The notes beneath the pieces were generated by a model that worked only from the letters and a program-made list of their open reading frames with translations, was not told where the DNA came from and searched no databases. 8,489 bases of DNA from Chitinophagaceae bacterium (GTDB lineage Bacteria; Bacteroidota; Bacteroidia; Chitinophagales; Chitinophagaceae), in assembly GCA_009996555.1 (NCBI GenBank), contig JAACZX010000082.1, forward strand, positions 1 to 8,489. Reading direction: 5' to 3'. Shown here one piece after another: positions 1 to 6,207 of this stretch. The position numbers and the translations under genes are program-made. Each line of letters starts with the position of its first letter. Position 1 is the first letter of the stretch.

Positions 1-22
1 TTTGCAAAAAACTTCCAGCGTT

Positions 23-1135
23 ATGATGATTGCTGTATTAGGTGCCGGAATGGTTGGGCGGGCAATAGCTTTGGATCTTGCCAGGGATTTTACTGTTACT
101 TCTTTTGATGTAAATGACAACAACCTGCAATTACTCAGGAAAAAAAACAGTGCGGTAAATACTGTTGTTCAGAATCTGCAGGAGTATGATGCATACACTC
201 ACCTGCTTCACAGGTTTGATTTTGTTGTTACAGCGGTGCCGGGCTTTATGGGTTTTGAAACATTGAAAGCTGTGATCAACGCCGGTAAAAACGTAGCAGA
301 TATTTCTTTTTTTCCTGAAGATGCATTGCAGCTGGATGCGTTGGCGAAAGAAAAAAATGTAACGGCCATTGTTGATTGTGGTGTGGCACCGGGTATGAGC
401 AACTGGATCATTGGCCGCTGCAATGCCGAAATAAAAGTTGATAAGTTTGAAATTTATGTAGGCGGATTGCCGCTGCATCCGCAGCCTCCGTTTTTGTACA
501 AAGCACCTTTTTCGCCCATTGATGTAATTGAAGAGTACACAAGGCCTGCACGTTTAAAAGAAAATGGACAGCTTGTTACCAAGCCTGCTTTAACCGACAG
601 GGAAATGATGCAGTTTGATGAAGCAGGCACATTGGAAGCATTTAATACCGATGGTTTGCGTTCGTTGTTGTTTACCATGCCGCATATTCCTACTCAAATA
701 GAAAAAACCTTACGCTATCCCGGTCATGTAGATTTGATTGTGGCCTTGCAACAGGCTGGTTTTTTCAGCGAAGAAAAAAAGCTGATCAGCGGAGTAGAAA
801 TTTCGCCGCTGCAATTCACATCACAACTATTGATTGATCAATGGAAGCTGGGCGAAACAGAAGAAGAATTAACGGTGATGAAAGTGCTTGTGCACGGTGG
901 TGGACAAACTGTTGAATACAACTTATTCGATAAGTATGATGCTGCTACAGGTATTTCATCCATGGCCCGTACAACCGGCTATGCCTGTACCGCAGCTGTA
1001 CAGTTGATGGCACAGCAATTGTTTACAGAAAAGGGCGTTTTTCCTCCCGAGCTGATCGGGCACAGGAAAGATTGTTTTGACTTTGTGCTCAAACACCTGC
1101 AACAGCGGGGTGTGCATTGGAAAAAGAAATCCTGA
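23..1135 (+). CDS. Saccharopine dehydrogenase-family oxidoreductase (lysine 6-dehydrogenase-like)
   Basis: Predicted cytosolic NAD(P)-dependent oxidoreductase of 370 residues. Seen: an N-terminal Rossmann strand-turn-helix with G7-A-G9-M-V-G12, an acidic residue after strand 2 (D29), then VTAVPGFMG (69-77), DISFFPED (93-100) and DCGVAPGMSNW (118-128). The C-terminal half carries LPLHPQPP (149-156), EAFNTDGLRSLL (205-216) and EKTLRYPGH (227-235). This order and the length fit the saccharopine dehydrogenase/lysine 6-dehydrogenase family, whose members oxidise lysine or saccharopine-like amino acids. The exact substrate cannot be read from sequence. The frame stays open to the window edge through a TTG at base 2, but the ATG pair at 23/26 puts the glycine motif at the usual distance from the N-terminus, so ATG 23 is preferred. 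No Shine-Dalgarno is visible, as is usual in Bacteroidota. The next gene starts 77 bases downstream on the same strand, with no terminator seen between them. Confidence 0.85.
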   Translation: MMIAVLGAGMVGRAIALDLARDFTVTSFDVNDNNLQLLRKKNSAVNTVVQNLQEYDAYTHLLHRFDFVVTAVPGFMGFETLKAVINAGKNVADISFFPEDALQLDALAKEKNVTAIVDCGVAPGMSNWIIGRCNAEIKVDKFEIYVGGLPLHPQPPFLYKAPFSPIDVIEEYTRPARLKENGQLVTKPALTDREMMQFDEAGTLEAFNTDGLRSLLFTMPHIPTQIEKTLRYPGHVDLIVALQQAGFFSEEKKLISGVEISPLQFTSQLLIDQWKLGETEEELTVMKVLVHGGGQTVEYNLFDKYDAATGISSMARTTGYACTAAVQLMAQQLFTEKGVFPPELIGHRKDCFDFVLKHLQQRGVHWKKKS

Positions 1136-1212
1136 CCAAAGTTTGCTTTATGAGGTAACGATGAATGTGTTTTTCTGTTAGTTTTACCAACTCAAAACAA
1201 AAATCAAACATT

Positions 1213-1632
1213 ATGATACGTCACGCAACAGCCGTTTGGAATGGCTCTGGTAAAGAAGGTAACGGACAGCTTACAACACAAAGCACCGTTTTAAGCAATA
1301 CACAATATTCTTACCTCTCCCGTTTCGAAAGCGGAGTTGGTACAAATCCTGAAGAATTGGTTGCAGCTGCACACGCCGGTTGCTTTGTTATGAAACTGAG
1401 CTTTGTATTAGGTGCTGCAGGTTTTACACCTGAAAAACTTGAAACAAAATGTGAGATCACATTTGTAGATGGTACACTCAGCAAATCACACCTCATCTTA
1501 ACTGCAAAAGTGCCTGGTATTGATGATGCAAAATTCCAGGAATGTGTGAAAGATGCAGAAGCAAATTGCCCTATTTCTAAATTATTAGGTAAAGGGTTGG
1601 AAATTTCAAGCACTGCAACACTGGTTGCATAA
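1213..1632 (+). CDS. OsmC/Ohr-family peroxiredoxin (OsmC subgroup)
   Basis: Small cytosolic thiol peroxidase of 139 residues, the usual OsmC length. Family members reduce organic hydroperoxides through a peroxidatic/resolving cysteine pair, as homodimers. Seen: TNPEELVAAAHAGCF (44-58) with the peroxidatic Cys57 and the Glu47/48 pair, Arg37 in the position of the conserved active-site arginine, and the second cysteine in NCPISKLL (118-125, Cys119). The TNPEEL...AHAGCF and CPISKLL wording is closer to OsmC than to Ohr. An in-frame ATG at 1165 would add 16 residues that do not resemble the family. The ATG at 1213 gives the canonical MIRHATAVW beginning and is chosen. Two extra cysteines (80 and 111) lie outside the catalytic motifs. 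The gene ends at a strong intrinsic terminator. It may share a transcript with the dehydrogenase upstream or have its own promoter in the 77-base gap. Members are often induced by oxidative or osmotic stress, but nothing here shows that directly. Confidence 0.93.
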   Translation: MIRHATAVWNGSGKEGNGQLTTQSTVLSNTQYSYLSRFESGVGTNPEELVAAAHAGCFVMKLSFVLGAAGFTPEKLETKCEITFVDGTLSKSHLILTAKVPGIDDAKFQECVKDAEANCPISKLLGKGLEISSTATLVA

Positions 1633-1652
1633 TTAATAGCAATTTCTTTTAT

Positions 1653-1688
1653 AGCCGGTTTTCAAATGAAGACCGGCTTTTTTATTTT
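1653..1688 (+). terminator. Intrinsic terminator after the OsmC gene
   Basis: A perfect 7-bp stem, AGCCGGT (1653-1659) with ACCGGCT (1672-1678), can be extended by one G-U, two A-U and one C-G pair to an 11-bp stem with an AAAT loop (1664-1667). It is followed at once by a T-rich tract (1678-1688, broken by one A). This is a textbook rho-independent terminator for the + strand, starting 20 bases after the OsmC stop. Its T tract ends 5 bases before the cupin ATG, so the hairpin would also lie in the 5' leader of any transcript that reads through into the cupin gene. Confidence 0.88.
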
Positions 1689-1693
1689 ACAGT

Positions 1694-2053
1694 ATGGAAA
1701 AAATAAATGTTGCCGAAAAATTTACGCTGTTTAACGATTACTGGAGTCCGCAAATTGCAGGCGAGTTAAACGGACAACATGTGAAACTGGTAAAGTTTAA
1801 AGGACCATTTACCTGGCACCATCACGAGCATGAAGATGAATTGTTTTATGTAGTGAAGGGAAGCTTTGATATGGAGTTTCGTGATAAAACGGTTACACTA
1901 CACGAAGGCGAATTTATTGTTGTGCCCAGAGGTGTAGAACACCGGCCCAATGCCAAAGAAGAAGTGCATGTGCTGCTGTTTGAGCCTGCAACTACATTGA
2001 ACACGGGAAATGTAGAGAATGAGTTTACGAAGAAAGAGTTGGGCAGGTTGTAA
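1694..2053 (+). CDS. Single-domain cupin-fold protein (cupin_2 type)
   Basis: Protein of 119 residues forming one conserved beta-barrel cupin domain, probably cytosolic and metal binding. Seen: cupin motif 1 as H42-x-H44-x4-E49-x6-G56 (WHHHEHEDELFYVVKG, 41-56) and motif 2 as G72-x5-P78-x-G80-x2-H83-x2-N86 (GEFIVVPRGVEHRPN). The three histidines and the glutamate match the usual ligands for Fe, Mn, Ni or Zn. Small cupins of this kind include isomerases, dioxygenases and proteins of unknown job, and no specific reaction can be assigned. The short C-terminal tail (about 97-119, with TGNVENEFTKKEL) is seen in many stand-alone members. ATG 1694 is the only sensible start, since the barrel begins shortly after it. 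The leader is odd: only 5 bases separate the preceding terminator's T tract from the ATG, so how this gene is transcribed is unclear. It converges with the LytTR regulator gene. Confidence 0.88.
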   Translation: MEKINVAEKFTLFNDYWSPQIAGELNGQHVKLVKFKGPFTWHHHEHEDELFYVVKGSFDMEFRDKTVTLHEGEFIVVPRGVEHRPNAKEEVHVLLFEPATTLNTGNVENEFTKKELGRL

Positions 2054-2094
2054 CATGCATGTGCAGTACTATGGTTAACTGCGTATGCTACTGC
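2053..2094. repeat. Inverted-repeat cluster between convergent genes
   Basis: The short gap between the cupin stop and the regulator stop contains a 10-bp palindrome ACATGCATGT (2053-2062) followed by GCAGTA (2063-2068), AACTGC (2077-2082) and TACTGC (2089-2094). GCAGT can pair with the near ACTGC (10-base loop), or GCAGTA with the far TACTGC (20-base loop), giving two competing hairpins. There is no good T tract on either side, so this is at best a weak bidirectional terminator. It may alternatively be a protein-binding site cluster. Function is inferred; only the repeats are seen. Confidence 0.4.
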
Positions 2095-2103
2095 TTTACG
2101 TAC

Positions 2104-2889
2104 CTACCTGTCAATCCATTTTTTGAACAACGGTGCTTTTTCCCGGCTGATGTCGATCTCCAGTTTTAATGGTTGCTTTAATTGTACCATCAGCTTTTGA
2201 TTACCGTGAGGTTTTACTGCATTTACAGCATTGATGTTGATGATGGCTTGCCGGTTGGCTCTGAAAAATAAATTCGGGTCCAGCACTTCTTCTATTTCTT
2301 CCAATGCAGAAAAATCGTAGATGAATTTATCGCCGTTGAACGTGTACACATAATTGAGATTGTCTTTAAAAAATACAGCAATATCTTTTGTTTCCACAGG
2401 CGTCCATTTGTTATTGGAGCTGATGATGAAACGCTCTTTGTATTGTGTTTTTGCCAAAGAAGGGTTTGAAAAATACTTCACCAGCTGTTGCAGATCGCCG
2501 GGTATAAACGATTTGTTTTCCTGCATGTTCCGCACTTTATCAATTGCTTTTTTCAATTCATCTTCCTGCACAGGTTTCAAGAGATAATCAACACCATTTA
2601 CTTTAAATGCACGGATAGCATATTCTTCATACGCCGTACAAAAAATAACCGGGCACTGCAACGTAAACTGGTCGAACAATTCAAAACTCAATCCATCGCT
2701 CAGGCGTATATCCATAAACAACAGATCGGGTGCTGCGTTATTCATAAACCATTTGCGGGCAGCTTTAAGGCTGGGTAATACTTCAACTACCTGTACATCA
2801 TCGGCCACCACTGCAATGTTAGCCTGCATTTCTTCTGCAATAAGCTTTTCGTCTTCTACAATTACTGCTTTTATCTGTATGTTTTTCAT
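2104..2889 (-). CDS. LytTR-family response regulator (REC + LytTR DNA-binding)
   Basis: Cytosolic transcription regulator of 261 residues, partner of the kinase encoded just upstream. Seen: a receiver domain (about 6-122) with the acidic pair E12-D13, phospho-acceptor Asp60 in LLFMDIRLSDG, Thr85 in FCTAYEEYA and Lys105 in YLLKPV, so all the catalytic residues of an active receiver are present. After a linker (123-150) comes a LytTR domain (about 151-259) with ERFIISSNNKW, DIAVFFKDNLNYVYT and the hallmark FFRANRQAIININAV (209-223), ending KKWIDR as is common for Bacteroidota members. LytTR proteins bind spaced direct repeats as dimers through a beta-rich fold. The start codon follows the kinase stop after one base (TAA-A-ATG), which indicates co-transcription and probable translational coupling. 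Targets are unknown. The divergent fibre operon and the kinase's own promoter are the natural candidates by position. Confidence 0.95.
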   Translation of the reverse strand: MKNIQIKAVIVEDEKLIAEEMQANIAVVADDVQVVEVLPSLKAARKWFMNNAAPDLLFMDIRLSDGLSFELFDQFTLQCPVIFCTAYEEYAIRAFKVNGVDYLLKPVQEDELKKAIDKVRNMQENKSFIPGDLQQLVKYFSNPSLAKTQYKERFIISSNNKWTPVETKDIAVFFKDNLNYVYTFNGDKFIYDFSALEEIEEVLDPNLFFRANRQAIININAVNAVKPHGNQKLMVQLKQPLKLEIDISREKAPLFKKWIDR

Positions 2890-2890
2890 T

Positions 2891-5881
2891 TTATAACAAG
2901 GGAATTTTTACCGTGAAAGAATGTTCTTCTTCATTTATGATAACGGGTTTATCGGAATAATACCTGTACAAGGTTTGCAGGCTCGCAAGTCCTTTTTTAT
3001 TACTTGTTTCAACAATGCGGTATAGCTGCAGGTTGTTTTTTACAACAACATAATCGTCTTCAATAAAAATGTTTATCAGCAGCGGACTGTCTTTGTCTGC
3101 AGTATTATGCTTAATAGCATTTTCTACAAGGTTCTGCAGGGTTACAGGTGCAATGTATTTGTTGAAATAAACATCATCAACATTTACCTGCACATCCAAC
3201 CCTTCTTTAAACCGTATTTTTTGCAGCTTTACAAATGTTTCAACAAATTCAAGTTCATCCTGCAGACGAACCAATTCCTGTTCACCACTTTTTAATACAT
3301 AGCGGTACACTTTGCTCATGCCATCTAAAAAAGAAGTAGCAGTTTTTGCATCCGTTTTGATCAGGCTTCGCAAAGAAGTTAATGAGTTAAACAGGAAATG
3401 CGGGTTAAGATGCTGCTTTAAGCTTTCGTACTGCACCAGTGTTTTTTCTTTTTCAAGTGATTCTGCTTTTGTTTCCAGGTTCAGGATCTGCTTCTGCTTG
3501 TTCATTCGAAAACGGTAAAACAAAAAGATGGTGGCTGCAATAAAAAACAATGTAATTGTTCTGAACCACCATGTTTTGTAAAAGATCGTCGCAATATGAA
3601 ACTGTACTGTTTTTTCTTCACTGTTCCAATTGTTAACATTGGATGATGCTTTATAATGAAAAGTATAATGGCCGCCCGGTAAACTCGTGTAAACTACTTT
3701 TGGATCTTGTGTATAATGCCACTCTTTTTCCAATCCATCGAGTTTATATGCATACCACAGCTGGTCGTTATAGCTTACAGCTTCAAGATCGATGGTGAAA
3801 AAATTTTCATTGTAACTCAGTTGTAAAGGTTGGGTGCTGTTGATAACATGCATGGGCAGCTGCTTATCTCCATTAATCCGTATATCGGCGATAAAGCAAT
3901 TTGCAGCACTGTTATCGGCTTTGTACTGAAGCGGATCAAAAACAACATAACCTCTTCGTGAAGGCATTACAATTTCTCCACTTCGCAACTTCAACGCAGC
4001 ATGTTCTGTAAAATCTGTAATGGGCAAACCTGCTTCTGCACCAAGCAGTGTAAAATAGCTGCGTGATTTTTCCAGCATTACCAATCCGGCAGCAGTGCCA
4101 AACCATACCCGGTTACTGTCGTCAACAGCAACAGCACCAACAATGTTACTTGGCAGCCCGTTCTTTTCTGTGTAAGAAGTAAAACTATTTTTTTCAAGAT
4201 CAATACTGGTAATACCATTGAAGGTTGTTACCCATATTTTGCCCTCTTTATCTTCTGCAATGCTTACAATAACATTGCTCACAATTGTTGCATCGGTTTT
4301 GTCGGTGCTGTTCCAGTATTTTGTTTTGCCTGTTGCAGGATCATACATTAATAAACCTTCGCCATTGTAACCAAACCACAAACGCTTTTTGCTGTCTTCA
4401 AATGTGTAACGTACTGCATAACCTTTGTACTTGCTTAATACCGGATGACCGGCGATGCCATGAAATTTTTTTTCGGCCGGTTTGTAGTAATACAGGCCGT
4501 CGTAATCTCTTGTGCCAAACCATAAGGTACCGTCGCTTGTTTTGTTTAAGCTGAAATAAAAAGCTCCGGGTATTGAATCTTTGATGGTAAGAAAATCCAT
4601 TTTACCTGTTAACCTGTTTAACCGGTTAACACCTCTTCCTGTTGCCACCCATATATCATTATTTACATCTTCGGCAATGGCACGAACAGAGTTGAAATAA
4701 ATTGCATCGGGTTTACCCGGTTGGTTTTGCCAGGACGTATAGCTGCCTGTTTTTACATTATAAGTTGAAACGCCGTTGCCGGAAGTGAACCAGAGATTAC
4801 CTTCATGATCTTCTTCCATACCACGGGTTAATGTATGCAGATCGTTTTCGCCAAAAGGATAACCAATTCTGAATAAATTTTTCTGTTGGTTTACATAGTT
4901 TACACCCACATCAAAACCCAACCAGATCTTTTTATCCCGTCCAACAAAAACGGGGAATAGCATGTTGCTCAACACCGAGTTTTTATTGGAGGGATTGTAA
5001 CGATGGTGAACTGTTTGCCTGGTTGCCGGGTTATAAACAAGCAGTGAGTTAAGGTTGGTGGCAATCCAGATATTTTGCTGTTCATCTTCAATAAGACCAT
5101 TGACTACACTTTTTACATTACCCTGATCTTTGATGAGCAGCTGATCCAACACTTCGGTTTTTCCGTTATTTGCTATCCGAAGCAGCTTAAACAACTCATG
5201 ATTGCCAATCCACAAATCATTGTTTGTTGAAACCATGAGCTTATCAATCGCCTTTCCCATCAGCTCTTTCACTTCATGAAAGACGGCGATTTTTGTTTTG
5301 ACGTTGTAGATAATATACCCGCCATTGGCTCCAATATATAAGTTCTCGTTTTTTAAATAAGCGCTATGCGCTTTCGCAGTTGTTAATAATTGTTTTGAAG
5401 CAGGATCGTTACTCAGCTCTTCAAACCTGTCAGCAAGCGGATTGTAACAACGCAATCCTGATTTAGATGCAAGAAACAGGCGATCGGCAGCAACAGGTAT
5501 AATGGTATTAACATTAAACCCTTCTGCTTTTTTTATTTTACGGAAACGGAAAGAAGTGTAATCGAATTCAACCATTTCGTTCCAGAAGCTTAACCAAAAA
5601 CGGCCATCAACACCACAAGCCATCGTATTGCAAACGGATGGCGGAGGCGAAGTACTGTCTTTACGATCGTAGGTGAAGCGTCGTATTGTTTTTCCGTTAT
5701 ACCTGTTTAATCCACCTGCCGAAGCAAACCACATATAACCAAACTTGTCCTGGCTAATAGCCGTCACCCATCCGTCATTCAATCCATCTGCAGTAGTAAT
5801 CTGGTGAAATACGACCGGCTGTTGTTGAGCAAACAACAAGGCAGATTTTATGAAGAGTAACAGGAAGACAAGTTTTTTCAT
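2891..5881 (-). CDS. Two-component sensor kinase: double 7-blade propeller, Y_Y_Y, LytS-type kinase
   Basis: Inner-membrane sensor of 996 residues. Seen in order: a signal peptide (1-18, cleavage likely at LFA-Q); 14 propeller blades of the Reg_prop kind (about 41-652), each with a core like EDxxGxxWxxTxxGLxxY (for example ISQDKFGYMWFASAGGLNRY, EEDHEGNLWFTSGNGVSTY, AEDKEGKIWVTTFNGI); a Y_Y_Y beta-sandwich (about 686-762, with WYAYKLDGLEKEW and YTSLPGGHYTFHYKA); one membrane helix (about 774-790); a charged helical linker; and a His_kinase domain of the LytS type with QHLNPHFLFNSL (phospho-site His828) and the N box LQNLVENAIKHN (Asn921). The ATP-lid glycine motifs are reduced (KNNLQ, then KKGLASL). 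The periplasmic part has the architecture of the hybrid sensors that detect glycans in Bacteroidota, but the output is a short LytS kinase with no attached receiver or AraC domain. A TTG at 5887 is in frame, but ATG 5881 gives a cleaner MKK signal peptide. The ligand is unknown. Confidence 0.94.
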   Translation of the reverse strand: MKKLVFLLLFIKSALLFAQQQPVVFHQITTADGLNDGWVTAISQDKFGYMWFASAGGLNRYNGKTIRRFTYDRKDSTSPPPSVCNTMACGVDGRFWLSFWNEMVEFDYTSFRFRKIKKAEGFNVNTIIPVAADRLFLASKSGLRCYNPLADRFEELSNDPASKQLLTTAKAHSAYLKNENLYIGANGGYIIYNVKTKIAVFHEVKELMGKAIDKLMVSTNNDLWIGNHELFKLLRIANNGKTEVLDQLLIKDQGNVKSVVNGLIEDEQQNIWIATNLNSLLVYNPATRQTVHHRYNPSNKNSVLSNMLFPVFVGRDKKIWLGFDVGVNYVNQQKNLFRIGYPFGENDLHTLTRGMEEDHEGNLWFTSGNGVSTYNVKTGSYTSWQNQPGKPDAIYFNSVRAIAEDVNNDIWVATGRGVNRLNRLTGKMDFLTIKDSIPGAFYFSLNKTSDGTLWFGTRDYDGLYYYKPAEKKFHGIAGHPVLSKYKGYAVRYTFEDSKKRLWFGYNGEGLLMYDPATGKTKYWNSTDKTDATIVSNVIVSIAEDKEGKIWVTTFNGITSIDLEKNSFTSYTEKNGLPSNIVGAVAVDDSNRVWFGTAAGLVMLEKSRSYFTLLGAEAGLPITDFTEHAALKLRSGEIVMPSRRGYVVFDPLQYKADNSAANCFIADIRINGDKQLPMHVINSTQPLQLSYNENFFTIDLEAVSYNDQLWYAYKLDGLEKEWHYTQDPKVVYTSLPGGHYTFHYKASSNVNNWNSEEKTVQFHIATIFYKTWWFRTITLFFIAATIFLFYRFRMNKQKQILNLETKAESLEKEKTLVQYESLKQHLNPHFLFNSLTSLRSLIKTDAKTATSFLDGMSKVYRYVLKSGEQELVRLQDELEFVETFVKLQKIRFKEGLDVQVNVDDVYFNKYIAPVTLQNLVENAIKHNTADKDSPLLINIFIEDDYVVVKNNLQLYRIVETSNKKGLASLQTLYRYYSDKPVIINEEEHSFTVKIPLL

Positions 5882-5891
5882 TAGCAATCAA

Positions 5892-5904
5892 AATAGTAAC
5901 TATT
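5892..5904. promoter_or_regulatory. Dyad AATAGT-A-ACTATT just upstream of the kinase start
   Basis: Perfect 6+6 bp inverted repeat around one central base, ending 10 bases before the kinase ATG. As RNA it could form only a 5-bp A/U-rich hairpin with a 3-base loop, which is weak. As DNA it could be a small operator, or it may be chance in A/T-rich sequence. It partly overlaps two AGTAA direct repeats spaced 13 bp (5895-5899 and 5908-5912), a spacing of the kind LytTR dimers use, though the repeat is short. Confidence 0.25.
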
Positions 5905-6164
5905 AGCAGTAAGACCAAAAGGACGAACTGCCAAACTGCTGTTTTTTTCATTGAAACGGATAAAATGAATGCCGAAGTGATGTAACCCGGTTGCAATGCA
6001 CAACAACATCTTTACTGCAGCGCTATTATTTAGTAAAAGCAAGCTGCAAACGCATAACCACAATCACGAAAACAACAACATCACTTAGTGTTTGCTTTTA
6101 TCCGTTTTACAGTACACATTATGCAGCTCGGTCTGTTTCATTTTCATTTCGTTTTTATGCAAAC

Positions 6165-6172
6165 AATCTTTG
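6165..6172 (+). promoter_or_regulatory. Candidate Bacteroidota -7 element for the fibre operon
   Basis: AATCTTTG matches five of the six fixed bases of the Bacteroidota -7 consensus TAnnTTTG and lies 35 bases before the fibre-protein ATG, a plausible leader length. The matching -33 TTTG is poor: only T-rich sequence (TTTT, 6141-6144) is found 20 bases upstream. Treat as a guess guided by position. Confidence 0.3.
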
Positions 6173-6207
6173 ACTCATAAACTAAAAATTAAAACCAAAA
6201 GTTAATT

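Larger units (their letters stand above)
5882..6207. promoter_or_regulatory. Divergent intergenic region between sensor kinase and fibre gene
   Basis: A 326-base gap that must hold the promoters for both the kinase/regulator operon (leftward) and the surface-protein operon (rightward). Three short open frames cross it, but they lack coding character (low-complexity, Thr/Ser/Cys-rich peptides) and are not called. Visible structure: an odd dyad AATAGT-A-ACTATT (5892-5904), a second dyad TTTACT-N15-AGTAAA (6011-6037), and four copies of GCAGT/ACTGC at 5906-5910, 5927-5931, 5935-5939 and 6014-6018. The last 30 bases before the fibre ATG are A-rich, as in many Bacteroidota leaders. No riboswitch or small RNA gene could be recognised by eye. 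Confidence 0.6.

Noticed and set aside
131..678. Antisense open frames opposite the dehydrogenase gene
   Set aside because: They mirror the codon pattern of the clear sense gene and encode nothing recognisable.
1179..1186. TAGTTTTA as a -7 promoter element for the OsmC gene
   Set aside because: It matches five of six consensus bases, but no TTTG lies at the -33 distance and the sequence is T-rich, so it is not separable from chance.
2104..5881. A single hybrid two-component protein broken into two by a frameshift
   Set aside because: The kinase ends at a normal C-terminus (TVKIPLL) with a stop, and the regulator begins with its own ATG and a complete receiver; separate LytS and LytTR genes are the normal arrangement.
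5775..6173. Three short open frames in and beside the divergent gap (two leftward, one rightward)
   Set aside because: They overlap each other or the kinase start, their peptides are low-complexity or Cys/Thr-rich without domain marks, and the region must hold two promoters.
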